DNA of 64,000 nt from Papaver somniferum (taxonomy: Eukaryota > Streptophyta > Magnoliopsida > Ranunculales > Papaveraceae), in contig NC_039365.1 in NCBI RefSeq assembly GCF_003573695.1, positions 84,919,089 through 84,983,088 on the forward strand, read 5' to 3'. Below the pieces are notes generated by a model. The model saw only the letters and a program-made list of their open reading frames with translations, did not search any database and was not told the DNA's origin. The position numbers were made by a program, and so were the translations under genes. Positions 10,598 to 22,301 of this stretch are shown one piece after another. How positions within the stretch are numbered: position 1 is the stretch's first letter; every line of letters starts with the position of its first letter.

Positions 10598-11820
10598 AGC
10601 CAGACAATTTTGGTAGTCGTGGCCACCTTTTGATCCATCCCGCCGATGCTCGTGGTCGTGGACAGTTTACTCGCTTATGCATCCAGCCAATCCCTTTGTT
10701 TCCATGGATGCCCATACAATTCCAGCCAACCTACTTTGTTCCCACGACAATGTAGTCTCTTCTGATCACATCTGCTGCCAAGAAATGTTACTCGTTTGTT
10801 GATACCAGCCAGAGCTTCACCATAGCTACAATCACTACAAAGGTAACCCGTACTCCTTCATATTTTAGTTTCACGTGGAAGAAGTAACAAAGTCACCAGT
10901 ACAAATGCAAGATGATGATATCTTTATCATGGTCAACTCACCGAACATACAAGATAGAAACATGTAAACCATACTTGGGGACTGAGGCTCTACACGGAAT
11001 TCCTTCACTGTCAAAGCTCAGAAGACACGGTCAACCAAAAGGTCATAGCCACTACAAGGTCATCTACTCTTCAAGGGTGTATCATAAGGATACCATCACC
11101 TATCTGTCTAGAAGGCGCTTACAACACTTTACAAGGCCGTGGCGGATCCCAATCCCGCTCAGAGAAAACAACTTCAAAAACTAAAGATAAGTGCGACTGG
11201 GGACTGCTCATCGCATCCCATTCCATACAATAGTCCAAGATTCAGAAGATGGTTTAAAGAATGTCTCAACGTCTCTCAACTCGTCTACTTCACTCAATGA
11301 AGATTTCGACCATACAAGCATCCACAACATATCATCATCGCGATCAGAAAGTCCAGACACCAAATAACCTAAAGTCAAGGATGGACCAAAAATGCAACCA
11401 CAATCTCCAAGATTAGCCCTGACATTATTTCATCCATCCATCCCAAGAGTGCAATGGAGTTTGGTATATTTTGAAATTCACTGGAGATGTTAGATACTCA
11501 TTATTCTGGAGTCAGAACCTTATTACACATTCTAGAGAAGATCAATGCTACTGTTGGGTGGCTACATGCGAGAGCACCGCCTTGCTGCTGATTATAACTA
11601 TTAGAGATTGCTTTGTTGCCGTTAATACTCACTTTACTGCTGCTAAAAATGACAAAGAGGGACAAACACCGTAGACGAAAGCACGAATCTAGACGAGCAA
11701 CAAAAATCAGAAGAGGGTCGATACCTCTTTTCATGCGGACGGAGTTTCTAGAGTTTGAACAGAATAAGGATTTCTTCTTGATCCATGAACGGGAATAGAT
11801 GACTGGGCGCACCACACTCA
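10598..11820 (+). other. Gypsy internal region, 3' part, non-coding
   Basis: Continuation of the gypsy element after copia A. I see no open frame with recognisable domains. The sequence has scattered coding-like patches (for example around 10912-11184) without conserved motifs, and phrases such as GACTGGGGACTGCTCATC. No gene is supported. Confidence 0.5.
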
Positions 11821-12060
11821 TGCTCCATGACCAAACCAGCAGTGCGCCAGCACGAGGAACACCAGCCGCTCAACCTGCAACACTCCTTGGTCAAGCCAGC
11901 GTCAACGCTCCGAGCGCCAAACATCAATAGTTCGTGTCCGAAGTTGCAGCACCATCATCAGCGCTCCGTGGCCAAAGTTGCAGCGCTAACATCGTTGGTC
12001 CATGGACAAAGTTGCAGCGTCAACATCGTTGGTCCATGGCCAAAGTTGCAGCGTCATCTC
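11821..12060 (+). repeat. Imperfect GGTCCATGGCCAAAGTTGCAG repeats
   Basis: The phrase TCCATGGCCAAAGTTGCAGCG recurs with variants (near 11965, 11998 and 12029) at about 30-33 bp spacing. This is the start of a run of three different tandem arrays in the gypsy 3' region. Confidence 0.65.
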
Positions 12061-12410
12061 CACTTTTCCACGGAACTGAAGCCAGTCGTCATCCCTCCAT
12101 GGAACTGAAGCCAGTTTCCACCATTCCACGGACTGAAGCCAGTCATCATCCTTCCACGGAACTGAAGCCAGTTCCCATCCTTACACGGAACTGAAGCTAG
12201 TTGTCATCATTCCACGGAACTGAAGCCAGTTGCCATCATTCCACGGAACTGAAGCCATTTTCCACCATTCCGCGGACTAAAGCCATTTCCACTATTCCAC
12301 TGACTGAAGCCATTTTCCACCATTCCATGGACTGAAGACTGTTTCTACCATTCCACTGACTGAAGACAGTTTCCACCATTCCACAGACTGAAGCCAAATC
12401 AGTGCCATCT
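12060..12410 (+). repeat. 28-29 bp minisatellite (CCACGGAACTGAAGCCAGT)
   Basis: About twelve tandem copies of CCACGGAACTGAAGCCAGTTGCCATCATT-like units. CCACGG-type starts fall near 12068, 12097, 12126, 12154, 12183, 12212, 12241 and 12270 and continue to about 12382. Later units lose two bases of GGAACT (GGACT). The open frames here reflect the unit structure only. Confidence 0.85.
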
Positions 12411-12730
12411 CCCCGCTCCACGGCCAAGCCGACACCAACGGCTCCACATACAAGCCGACGCTAATGGATCCACGACCAAGCTAACCAAGCCAGCAGCGCC
12501 ACGGCCAAGCCAAGCCAAGCCAGCAGTGCCACGGCTAAGCCAAGCCAAGCCAGCAGCGCCACAGCCAATCCAAGCCAACAGCTCTGCGTCCCAAGCCGAG
12601 CAAACAGATCCACGCCAAGCCGACGCTAATGGCTCCACGTCCAAGCCAACGCAAATGGCTCCACGTTCAAACCGACGCCAATAGCGCCACGGCCAAGTCG
12701 ACGCCAACATTCCGTGTTCCATCCAGCAGC
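12411..12730 (+). repeat. CCAAGCC-rich tandem array
   Basis: Imperfect repeats of GCCACGGCCAAGCCAAGCC and GCTCCACGTCCAAGCCGACGC, with unit lengths from about 30 to 48 bp. They are distinct from, but built like, the preceding array. The minus-strand open frame across it encodes Trp/Leu/Ala-rich low-complexity sequence and is not a gene. Confidence 0.7.
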
Positions 12731-13091
12731 CATCTCTGCCGCTCCGCGTCCTAGCCAGCAGCGCCATGGGCCATTCCTTAGCCGTCCAAAGCAGCGCCAT
12801 CCACCTTTCCATAGACAGCCAGAGCACCGTTTCGCGGACCAAATTGTAATTCCTCCTCTGCTAACCAATAGCCAAAGATGCAGCACTGATGCCAACATCC
12901 CATAGCCAAGCCGAATTTACGCGAAGCCGCCAATGCAAGAGTCGCAGATTCTCCTTATTTCTTTAAAAAAGTTAGCCAAATCTTCCTGATAATTTCTTCA
13001 TGACTTACCGTTTCGATTTTATCCTTGTATGTCACCATCTCATGCTTACCTCGCAACAATGCCGCTGTTCCGAGATAAGCAGGAGACTTAA

Positions 13092-13178
13092 TGTTGATGG
13101 TGGTTTTTAGCTTAGGGTTAAAATTGTAAAACCTTGCATCTGATATGACGTCACTCGGTAAGGAAACAGAGCCATGAG
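13092..13178 (+). repeat. Gypsy 3' LTR start, truncated
   Basis: The first 87 bp match 481-567 nearly base for base (TGTTGATGGTGGTTTTTAGC..GAGCCATGAG). It is preceded by GCAGGAGACTTAA, a weak purine tract. It is cut by the antisense copia LTR that begins TGAAAAGCGGGG at 13179, so the remaining LTR is missing from the window. Confidence 0.75.
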
Positions 13179-14658
13179 TGAAAAGCGGGGTTCTAACAAC
13201 ACCACCCAATATTAAGCTTAGCAATCTGTATAGACTAACTCCGAATTACTTTCTAGAAAATCAACTAGATAGTCAGACTCAATCTAGGTAAAAGTATCTC
13301 AAGGAGTTAATATCTCTCTCTTGTTTTGATTTACTCGAGCTAATAGAAATCAGCGAGTCTTTAATCAAACACAAGGAATAACTTGGATGGTACCAAAGAC
13401 CAATATCCAAGGATCAATCAATTTAAATCAACAACCAAAGGCTGGATATTCTAATTGATGATTTATAACACACAACCTTTATTATTTCAATTATAAAGAT
13501 AAACAATATAATGCGGAAATAGAAATAACACAGAAACCAGAATTTTGTTAACAAGAAAACCACAAATGCAGAAAACCCCAGTACCTAGTCCAGATTGAAC
13601 ACACACTGTATTAAGCCGTTACAGACTCTAGCATACTCCAAGCTAACTTCAGACTGGACTGTATTTGAACCCCAATCAATCTCCCACTGATTCAAGGTAC
13701 AGTTATGCTCCTACGCCTCTGATCCCAGCAGGATACTGCACACTTGATTCCCTTAGCTGATCTCACCCACAACTAAGAGTTGCTACGACCCAAAGTCGCG
13801 GGCTTTGACAATAAACAAATCTGTCTCCCACAGACAAGTATATCAAAGGATCAATATGTCTCCCACAGATAAACCCTAAAGGTTTTGTTCCGTCTTTTGA
13901 TAATAATCAAGGTAAACAGGAACCAATCGATAATCCGGTCTTATATTCCAGAAGAACAGCCTAGAGTTATCATCACCTCACAACAATCTTAATCGTATGG
14001 TAGCGAAACAAGATGTTGCGGAATCACAAACAATGAGACGAAGATGTTTGTGATTACTTTTTATATCTTGCCTATTGGAGATATCAATCTCAAGCCAATC
14101 AATCTAATTGTAATCGTACGATAAAAGATGCAAGATCAGATCACACAACTACGATAAATGTAGTATCGGTCTGGCTTCACAATCCCAACGAAGTCTTTAA
14201 GTCGTTAACCTGGTTTTAGAAGAAGAAAACCAAAGGTTAAAGGAGAATCGACTCTAGCACGCAAACTAGTATCACACGTAAGGTGTGGGGATTAGTTTTG
14301 CATAATACTAGATGTCTCCTTTATATAGTCTTTCAAATCAGGGTTTGCAATCAGTGTTAGCTTAGTAACAAAGCATTCAATATTCACCGTTAGATGAAAA
14401 CCTGATTTAGATTCAAGATAATATTTCTAAACCGTTAGGTCGAAAACTTAGCTTGTTATACACACTTGAAAATGCACGCTTCTAGGTTTGTTAACCGTAC
14501 CCAAACATATGCACTTGTTGGTTCAACAATAGTTAACCAAAAGGTTATCCATATGAGCATTTCATATAACCATGTTCTTATTCACCATAAATAGTTCAAA
14601 TGACTTCAAATGAACTAGTTAGAGAGTTTTTCAATTTCAAGTAAATCTCATGTACTAC
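13179..14658 (-). repeat. Antisense A-type copia LTR (A'), truncated
   Basis: The reverse complement of A/G-type LTRs: it begins TGAAAAGCGGGGTTCTAACAAC (LTR 3' end) and runs back through the conserved GTCTGGCTTCACAATCCCAA block and the TATA box (CTTTATATAG, about 14319-14328) into U3. It ends at ..CATGTACTAC, where a gypsy LTR begins. Roughly the first 970 bp of the LTR are absent. No PBS or internal sequence adjoins it. Confidence 0.85.
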
Positions 14659-15221
14659 TGTTGATGGTGGTTTTTAGCTTAGGGTTAAAATCGTAAAATC
14701 TTACATCTAACATGACGTCACTAGGACCACTAGCGCATTTATTGGATCATTCAACACGCCTACGTAAGAACTACCAGGGTACCTTTTTTTTACATATATA
14801 TGTGCCATGTTCCACGGTAGAACCCTAGTATTGACCAACATCACCTTTGTACACAAAACTTTAAATTCTTATACCACCGTGCCAATGGAAAACCATGCCA
14901 GCCACACCACCGTGCCAATGGAAAACCATGCCATCCACGTCTCCGCGCCAAGGCATGCCAACCATGCCAGCCGCATGTGCCAATGGCATGCCGTGCCAGC
15001 CACATCTCCGCGCCAAGGCATGCCAACCATGCCAGCCGCACCACCGTGCCAATGACAACCCATGCCAGCCACGTCTCCGCGACAAAGCATGCCAACCATG
15101 CCAGCCGCGCCACCGTGCCAATGGCAAGTCGTGCCAACCACATCTCCGCGCCAAGGCATGCCAGCCGCACCACCGTGCCAATGGAAAACCATGCCAACCA
15201 CGTCTCCGCGCCAAGGCATGC
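14659..15221 (+). repeat. Second gypsy LTR fragment (H)
   Basis: It begins TGTTGATGGTGGTTTTTAGC within the antisense copia LTR and matches the 481 LTR for about 120 bp. Relative to that LTR it has lost roughly 33 bp around GGTAAGG..CCATGAG. It then turns into its own minisatellite and stops at 15221 against copia G1 internal DNA. Both sides of that junction are truncated. Confidence 0.75.
14874..15218 (+). repeat. ATGCCAGCC / TCTCCGCGCCAAGG minisatellite
   Basis: Tandem units of about 70 bp combining CACCGTGCCAATGGAAAACC, ATGCCAGCCAC and TCTCCGCGCCAAGGCATGCC, about five copies with internal gains and losses. On the minus strand this reads as repeated Gly-Trp-His-Gly peptides, which is an artefact of the repeat. 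Confidence 0.85.
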
Positions 15222-15299
15222 TTCATTTTTCCTCTCTGATAACCTTTATATCTTAAGACTGCTTGATGAGATTGTGAATTCCACTTTATATCCAGTTGT

Positions 15300-15659
15300 T
15301 TGGATGGAAAAGATGTCAATATGATTTTCAATCCATCAATCAAGGAAAAAGAGAAGTCTCCAGTAACTCCTTCCTTGAAAAGAAATATGAGGAATACAAG
15401 AAAGCCAAGGGCTGTCCCTTCTAACTCTCAGAAGTTTTCCTATGTTCTTGATGAGTTGAAGGAAGTAAGAAAGGATATTAGTGAAATAAAGGCTTGCGTT
15501 TTAAGATCTTTGGAAATTCAGAAGGCCCTGGTTCGACATCATCGGCCAAGACGGTTTGTTGGTATTGACTCCTTCCTCTACGAACCTTATATTCCAATGG
15601 CTGTTGACGACAAGGAGTTCGGGAATGATAAGGAATTTATCAAATACATTGTTTCATAG
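15300..15659 (+). pseudogene. G1 3'-proximal small ORF, start codon lost
   Basis: This is the counterpart of the intact 121-aa ORF at 48569-48934. About 24 bp around the original ATG are missing here, so the frame would have to begin at an internal Met (MDGKDVNMIFN). The rest is open to its stop and keeps the basic patch, the coiled-coil core (VLDELKEVRKDISEIKA) and the C-terminal FVGIDSFLYEPYIPMAVDDK. About 14 residues differ from the other copy. See the 48569 entry for possible function. Confidence 0.65.
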
Positions 15660-17280
15660 TATGTCTTTTTTTTGGTTTAGTTGGAAGAATAACTAGTGAT
15701 TTAAATAGCAATGATTGTGACTACATATAACTATTATTTTTCATCTTCTTGTTCTTTTTTAGGTTTGTTTGGTTTAAATTCTAAAAATATCTGGAGGATG
15801 ATGTTTTGCAGTATTTAATCTTTATGATTTGTTATATTGCAATTTGTTATGGGACTGGTGTTTACGTCCGTGAACTATGTTTGTCCCATACTTTGTCAAA
15901 AGTAAAGTCGCTCGTGGTTGGTATTCACGTACTGGTAAAAGAATGAATGAACTTCGACAAATACAAAGGTTAAGCCTATATTGTCAAATATTTGATGGAA
16001 GATAGGTTAAAATCTTTTGTTTTCAAGGATTATGTCTATTAATATCGTTATGCAAATAGTGATGAGAAGATAGAATGAATCCTTGTGTATTCCGCAGTAT
16101 TGATCACCCCTGATCCATATTTTATGTATTAATGTGAGGCTCTGTAATGTATATTATATTGAGAACTATACAACCAAGTTGATTTTTTAGCTTAGTTGGT
16201 GTTTCGTGAGGTATGTTATGTCGAGCATATTGAACCAAATTAATCATCTTGTTTGGTTATTTAGTTATTGCTCCATAAGTTTTCTTATGTCGAGCAAAAT
16301 GACAATTAAATTGATTACTTTTGTAATTAGTTTGGTTGTGTATTCCAATTAGATAAATTATGGGTTCTCTAGTAATTAATCTAGTTGAGTATTTTCGTGT
16401 CTCCATAAGTTCTCTTATGTTGCGCACAATCAATTGAATTGATCACTTTTTGTGTTTAATTTGATTGTGTATTCCGGTTAAATTAATCATGGGTTTACTT
16501 GTGATTAATTTGATTGATTTTTTGGATATAGAAAATCATTCTTATGGTTTTTGGTGTCCAATAAAAATCCTTCTTTTCTTTCGAAATTAAGGTCGCTCTT
16601 GTTGTTCTTTCGGGAATGACATCAAATGGGGGAGAGTTCTTTTGAACTTGTGCTTAATGGTCATATCTTGAGGGGCGTGCGGCTGTGAAATTTTTAGAGG
16701 GGTTATCTTGTATCTTTAAACTCCTTGATGAATGCATTTGGCTTCGACTTTATGATTGCATCTAAATTAGTTGGTATGTATTTTTCCTTTTGTCATAAAA
16801 TGTCTCTTTCGGAAATTTCATTATGATCCCGTTCTTGTACCTTTGCCAATTTTATTGATAAAAAGGGGGAGAAGTAATATGTAATTAATACTACAAATAC
16901 ATATTGTTTTCGGATCATTGTGTAAGGGGGAGTAGTTTCCATGTGAGATGGAGTATTGACTAAGGGGGAGTGATACATATCACCATAGTATTATTGTTGA
17001 AGTTGTGATACAATTGAACTTTGACGCTGTGTAATAATACTATGACACTGTATAACAATGATCGAGAACTATGTTTTCTCATTGTTATAGCTACGGATCT
17101 TCAACAACGGTGATGCTAAACTTACAACCTTTGGGATCACTGGAGTACTTGGAAGTGACGAAGATTTCGAGGAATGTTGAAGATTAGACATGTGGAATAG
17201 GTGCTACTAAAGTTTCTTTATATTTTTTATATTCCATATGTATTGATAGTTTTGTCATTAAAATTGACAAAGGGGGAGAT
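15660..17280 (+). other. G1 3' untranslated internal region with polypurine tracts
   Basis: No gene. AAGGGGGAG-type tracts occur near 16861 (AAAAAGGGGGAGAAG), 16924 (TAAGGGGGAGTAG), 16962 (TAAGGGGGAGTGATAC) and 17268 (CAAAGGGGGAGAT). The last abuts the LTR and is the expected primer for plus-strand DNA synthesis. A TGTCTCTTTCGGAAATTTCA segment upstream is shared with G2 and B. Multiple AGGGGGAG tracts before the 3' LTR are a known SIRE/Maximus trait. Confidence 0.75.
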
Positions 17281-19729
17281 TGTTAGAGCATTGCTCGGTC
17301 GAACTCGCATGCGTTGCTATCTCAAGCATGTTTGTCAATGTTAGTGATCAAAACTATAAGTCTTGATTTCTAGTCTATTATAGTTAAGTCTCGAACTAGG
17401 ATAGAAAGTGTAGTTGAGCTCAAGGACTTCATGGCGATTCATCATACAAGTAGAAGAACTACTCAAGGAACAGGTGGAACTTCTCGACAAAAAGGTATGT
17501 GAATACTTGAACTTATCTATCACTCAAAAGTATATCTACTCTATCTCCAACACTTTGAGACAAGAAGTCATATGCTATATATATAGACTTGGATTATACA
17601 CATTTGGTATTTCGAGCCGAGTATACCTCGCCTATCTATATATCGAAATATGTGTTGGTAAGCTTTTCGCTTCGATCAAGTTTATCTTTACCTAATGACG
17701 AAAGTCATGATATGTTTCAATCATCTTGAAAATTGCTTTGACGAGAAATGGTGTAACAACTATATAACGTCCTCTAAGAATGTTTGAATGATTGAAATGA
17801 GAGTTTAGATTACATAACCAATGGTGGACATAAGCATTGTTGTGGAAACACATTTATGTATAAGTCTTATTCCTTGAACCAAAGTTTGCGAACTTTTTTG
17901 ATCAAGAGAACCGGAAGAATGGCGTGAGCCAAGTCCGCATACTGCCGAAGTTCTCAAACCCGAGAATTTCTGCTGGAGTTGACAAACTATTTGCGTGAAG
18001 CTAAGTCCGTGAACTCAGTCTTCGAACCGGCGAAGTTCTCATTCCCTAGAATTTCTGCTAGAGTTTGTAAACTCTGCCCGGTAACTTAAGTCCGCGAACC
18101 TAATCTTCGAACTTGAGAAGTTTATATATCTGAAGATAATTTCTGAACTTAAACTTAAAAAGACTAAGGAATGCAGTTTGCAAACTGTGGCTATGAAAGT
18201 TCATGAACCGATTCAAGTGAATCAAATCATCTTTGTTTCAGTTGTGTAGTACATAATATTTCCTTGCAATTGAACAACTCTCTAACTAGTTAGTCTTGAA
18301 GTCATTTGAACTAGTTATGGTGAAGAAGAACATGGTTGATATGAAATGCTCATATAGCTAACCTTTTGGTTAACTATTGTTGAACCAACAAGTGCATACA
18401 TTTGGGTACGGTTAACAAACCTAGAAACGCGCATTGTCAAGTGTATGTAACAAGATAAGTTTTCGATCAAATGGTTGAGAAATATTAGCTTAATACAAAT
18501 CATGTTTTCATATAACGGTGGATGTTGATTGCTTTGTTACTAAGGTAACTTAATTGCAAACCCTGATTTGAAAGACTATATAAAGGAGACATCTAGTATT
18601 GTGCAAAACTAATACCCACACCTTACATGTGATACTAGTTTGCGTGCTAGAGTCGATTCTCCTTTAACCTTTGGTTTTCTTCTTCTAAAACTAGGTTAAC
18701 GACTTAAAGACTTCATTGGGATTGTGAAGCCAGACCGATACTACTTTTATCGTAGTTGTGTGATCTGATCTTGCATCTTTTATCGTACGAGTACAATCAG
18801 ATTGATTGGCTTGGGATTGATATCTATGATAGGCAAGATATAAAAAGTAGTCACAAACATCTTCGTCTCATTTTTTGTGATTCCGTAACATCTTGTTTCG
18901 CTACCATACGATTAAGATTGTTGTGAGGTGATTAATAACTCTAGGTTGTTCTTCAGGAATACAAGACCAGATTATCAATTGGTTCCTGTTCACCTTGATT
19001 ATTATCAAAAGACGGAACACAACCTTTAGGGTTTATCTGTGGGAGACAGATTGATCCTTTGATAGACTTGTCTGTGTGAGACTGATTTGTTTATTGTCAA
19101 AGCCTGCGATTTTGGGTCGTAGCAACTCTTAGTTGTGGGTGGGATCAGCTAAGGGAATCAAGTGCGCAGTATCCTGCTGGAATCAAAGGCGTAGAGAGTA
19201 CAACTGTACCTTGGATCGGTGGGAGACTGATTTGGGTTCAACTATAGTCCAGTCCGAAGTTAGCCTGGAGTAGGATAGTATCTGTAGAGGCTTAATACAG
19301 TGTGTGTTCAATCTGGACTAGGTCTCGGGGTTTTTCTGCTTTTTCGGTTTCCTCGTTAACAAAATTTCTGGTGTCTGTGTTATTTCTATTTCCGCATTAT
19401 ATTGTTTTATCTTATAATTGAAATAATACAGGTTGTGCGTTAGATCATCAATTAGAGTAATCCAACCTTTGATTGTTGATTGTCATTGATGGATCCTTAG
19501 ATATTGGTCTTTGGTACCATCCAAGTTATTCCTTGTGTTTGATTAAAGACTCGCTGATTTCTATTAGATTGAGTAAATCAAAACAAGAGAGAGATATTAA
19601 CTCCTTGAGATACTTTTACCTAGATTGAGTGTGACTGTCTAGTTGATTCTCTAGAAAGTATTTCGGAGTTAGTCCATACAGATTGCTAAGCGAAATATTG
19701 GGTGGTATTGTTAGACCCCCTCTTTTTCA
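17281..19729 (+). repeat. 3' LTR of copia G1
   Basis: A 2,449-bp LTR from TGTTAGAGCATTGCTCGG to CTCTTTTTCA, with its polypurine tract immediately upstream. It is A-type, with its TATA box CTATATAAAG at 18576-18585. Downstream is not a PBS, so this is a 3' LTR. Its 5' partner is not in the window. Confidence 0.85.
18576..18585 (+). promoter_or_regulatory. TATA box, G1 LTR
   Basis: CTATATAAAG in the conserved TTTGAAAGACTATATAAAGGAGACATCTAG context. Confidence 0.6.
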
Positions 19730-19759
19730 GGGTGTGGTTGTTAGACCCCCGCTTTTTTA
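19730..19759 (+). repeat. Second copy of the LTR terminus (30 bp)
   Basis: GGGTGTGGTTGTTAGACCCC plus CGCTTTTTTA repeats the last 30 bp of the LTR directly after its end. The same doubling, ending in a proper TTTTTCA, is at 52457-52486. It predates the segmental duplication. It may be a tandem duplication of the LTR edge or the footprint of an older LTR end at the same place. Confidence 0.75.
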
Positions 19760-20368
19760 CTCTTCAAAACTCTTTTGTTGAGAGTTAATCCTTGCATCAT
19801 AATCAGCAAGTTTCTCTTCCAAGAAATGTACTTTTTCAAGAGTAGCATCACAATCTTTCTCTAAAAGCTCCGCTCGAGAAATACTAGTACATACTTTGTC
19901 TTCAAGACTCTGTATTTGTTGTGAGAATTTTTCTTTCAGCAAGTTAGGCTCTTCATTGAGATTTTGAAACTTCAAGGTTAAACCTCGTTCTCTTTCAAGT
20001 GCTGAAAGAAGTTCATTAGAACAAAAAAGAAATTGTTTGCTCAATTCCTTTAGTTCAGATGTTTTTACCCTTGATCTTTCATCTGAAATCTCAAGCATAG
20101 AACTCAAAAAATTCTCGTTATCAAAAAGATATTTTTCAGAGTCAGAATCATTGATTTCGAATATAGGGATTAACTTAGTCTCGTCTAGAGAACATTCAGA
20201 CTTACTCTCAGAAGAGCAAGTAGAACTTGATGAAGAAGCTCCTTTTAAGCATTTCTTAAAATCAAAACTTTCAACGTCTTGCGATACGTTAACTGAGTCT
20301 TTCTTTAGTTTTCTCTCTCGCTTAACTCTACTTGACTCATATCTTATAGGTTGGATCGCATCAAACAC
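19757..20368 (-). pseudogene. C' gag C-terminal coiled-coil fragment
   Basis: A 203-aa open frame on the minus strand that starts about 28 bp after the PBS (MFDAIQPIRYESSRVKRERK). The middle is Ser-rich and acidic. The C-terminal half is heptad-like (SELKELSKQFL, LLKEKFSQQIQSLEDKV, LEKVHFLEEKLADYDARI). Comparison with C's gag start at about 40087 shows the usual N-terminal gag is missing: the sequence jumps from the leader straight into the gag tail. The frame is stopped by G1's LTR edge. The 52484 copy is split by a 79-bp deletion. I infer a deletion derivative of a SIRE-type gag whose long coiled-coil tail remains. Confidence 0.6.
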
Positions 20369-20396
20369 AAATTGTTAGATCTTTTCGTGTTTGCCT

Positions 20397-20408
20397 GCTC
20401 TGATACCA
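20397..20408 (-). other. Primer-binding site of C'
   Basis: GCTCTGATACCA on the plus strand, the exact reverse complement of TGGTATCAGAGC, two bases from the LTR edge at 20411. It shows that the LTR at 20411-23219 acts as a 5' LTR toward lower coordinates. Confidence 0.85.
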
Positions 20409-21740
20409 ATTGAAAAGGAGAGGGTACCCAAATATACCTCAAGCTAAAACTTTTCCTGCCTATAAGTCTTTTCTCTGAAAGTGATTGTCTATGGATTGAG
20501 TCGAGACAATACAACTAATCGGTTCACACTTCGTGTGATCGTCTATGGATATAAGATCGAGACAATACAACAACAGAGTATGTTACTTGATAAAAAGGTT
20601 CGGACTTAACCAAACACAATAGGATTCACTTATCAAATAAATATGAATTAACGTTTGTGTAATTTACTTTAATTATAATAAAACAATTATAATGCGGAAA
20701 TATAAAGTAAATGACACAACAAGATTTTGTTAACGAGGAAACCGCAAATGCATAAAAACCCCGGGACCTTGTCCAGAATTGAATACTCTCAGGATAGCCG
20801 CTACACAAAATTACACCTAACTTCGTATAGTTGATACCAAGCAACTAAACCTATAGTTCACCTAGTTCCATATGTATTCCCACGCCTCCAACTTATAAAT
20901 AAGTCACATACTTGGAACAATTCCTTTGGTTCGTATTCCAAAAAGTAAAGGAACAACAAATCTGTTTGGTATCAACTCTATTCAACCAAGTGATATGAGT
21001 CGGACAAAGGCTTTTATGTTGATCTTACCATAAACTCCTTCGGCAGGTCCTTAGATCCATCTTATGTTCAATTACCGAAGTAATCGTTTAAGATTAAGAC
21101 AACAACACTATTAATCCAAAAAAATTTGTTGATGCCGATCTACTCAATTAATCAATCCAATCTATCACAAGGATAAACCGATTATTAATTGGATCCTCTT
21201 TTACCGAAACAAGTATTGTGCACACCAAAGATTATGAACCCATAAATCAGAAATCTTCGATATCTTTTTCGTCTTCAAATCTTCTTAGATCTTCAATAAT
21301 AACCCGCACACAATCACTTGAACCTCTTGTGATCAATCACGCACAGAACGGAGTCTGTTAACAATGGATTATCACAAGATCGTCTTTGTAACTAACAACA
21401 ATCTAAAGATCCCTGTCGAAACTCTGAACTAGTTTGAGTGAATCTTATATCAGAAGAGAAGATTCTCAAGCATAAATAAACTAGGTGCAATCAAAGTTCA
21501 ACCACCGTTAATCAATCAAATCAATGAAAACAAAAGATAAACCGCAATTATCTAGTTTCCCACCAACGGTACACGCTAGAGCTTCTCAATCCCAAAGAAG
21601 ACTTTAAACTGAACGGTCGTAAGAGATTTCGCCTAATTAGGTTACTCTCCTCTCCGAATATGCGGCTACACCAGTAACAACACAACAAAGAGGAAGCTTG
21701 TTGTTACAAATGATTAGTTTGTTAGAAAGGAAAACTTCAA

Positions 21741-21750
21741 GTATTTATAG
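21741..21750 (-). promoter_or_regulatory. TATA box of C-type LTR
   Basis: Minus strand CTATAAATAC. It is identical at 54389-54398 and degraded (CTACAAATAT) at 41474-41483 in C's 5' LTR. Confidence 0.55.
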
Positions 21751-22301
21751 ACAAGGAAGTTTGGACAGCAAGGAATTTCCAAAACCGAAAATATTCTCAA
21801 GATATTCATTAAAGCACAAATTCGGTTTCCATAATTCCCGGAAATGCTCTGTCCAAAAATAATGATCGAAATCTCTCAGAAAATCTCTAATTAGTAAATG
21901 CACATTACTAATTCTTATTTTCCCAAAAATGAAGTTAATTACCTTAATTAAAAGATTCTTAACTTATTTATGTTTCGATCCTGGGATTCTCTTCCCTTAA
22001 CTATTAAGGAAAAACTTTGAACAATTACAGAAATAAACATTCATAGCACGTGTTTAAAGTATGTCGACATCCTTACTTTGTAAGTTCTCTTCACACTTAC
22101 AACCTTGAAACCGATTTTCCACACTTCCAAACAAGTTTAGAATTGGTTCATCTTACTTTCAAGAACTATGCGATTGATCAAATAACATTCAATCACAATC
22201 ATGGGTTTAACGGTTCTACCAAAACAAGTTTTGGTTCTACCTTCCATGTAAGTACCGTGCATAGTCACACTATCTTTCCAAAATCCGGTTGACTAGGTAC
22301 T

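Larger units (their letters stand above)
481..13178 (+). mobile_element. Long-LTR gypsy retrotransposon (Tat-like), non-autonomous, with nested copia A
   Basis: The 5' LTR (481-3587) starts TGTTGATGGTGG and ends CA. It is followed by a TGGCG-type primer-binding site. The same LTR start recurs at 13092, which I take as the 3' LTR, cut at 13178 by an antisense copia LTR. Without the nested copia element A (4941-10597 including one TSD) the internal region is about 3.85 kb. It contains only a leader/gag-like remnant and arrays of short tandem repeats, with no protease, RT, RNase H or integrase. Very long LTRs, a TGGCG PBS and minisatellites in non-coding parts are known traits of Tat-lineage gypsy elements (Ogre/Retand and relatives). 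The lineage is inferred from structure, because no pol is available. Confidence 0.65.

Noticed and set aside
12399..12898. Minus-strand frame of 147 aa rich in Trp, Leu and Ala
   Set aside because: By-product of the CCAAGCC tandem array; no recognisable domain.
14841..15343. Overlapping open frames on both strands, up to 160 aa, with Trp-His-Gly repeats
   Set aside because: They translate the minisatellite at 14874-15218 in every frame; no start context or non-repetitive domain.
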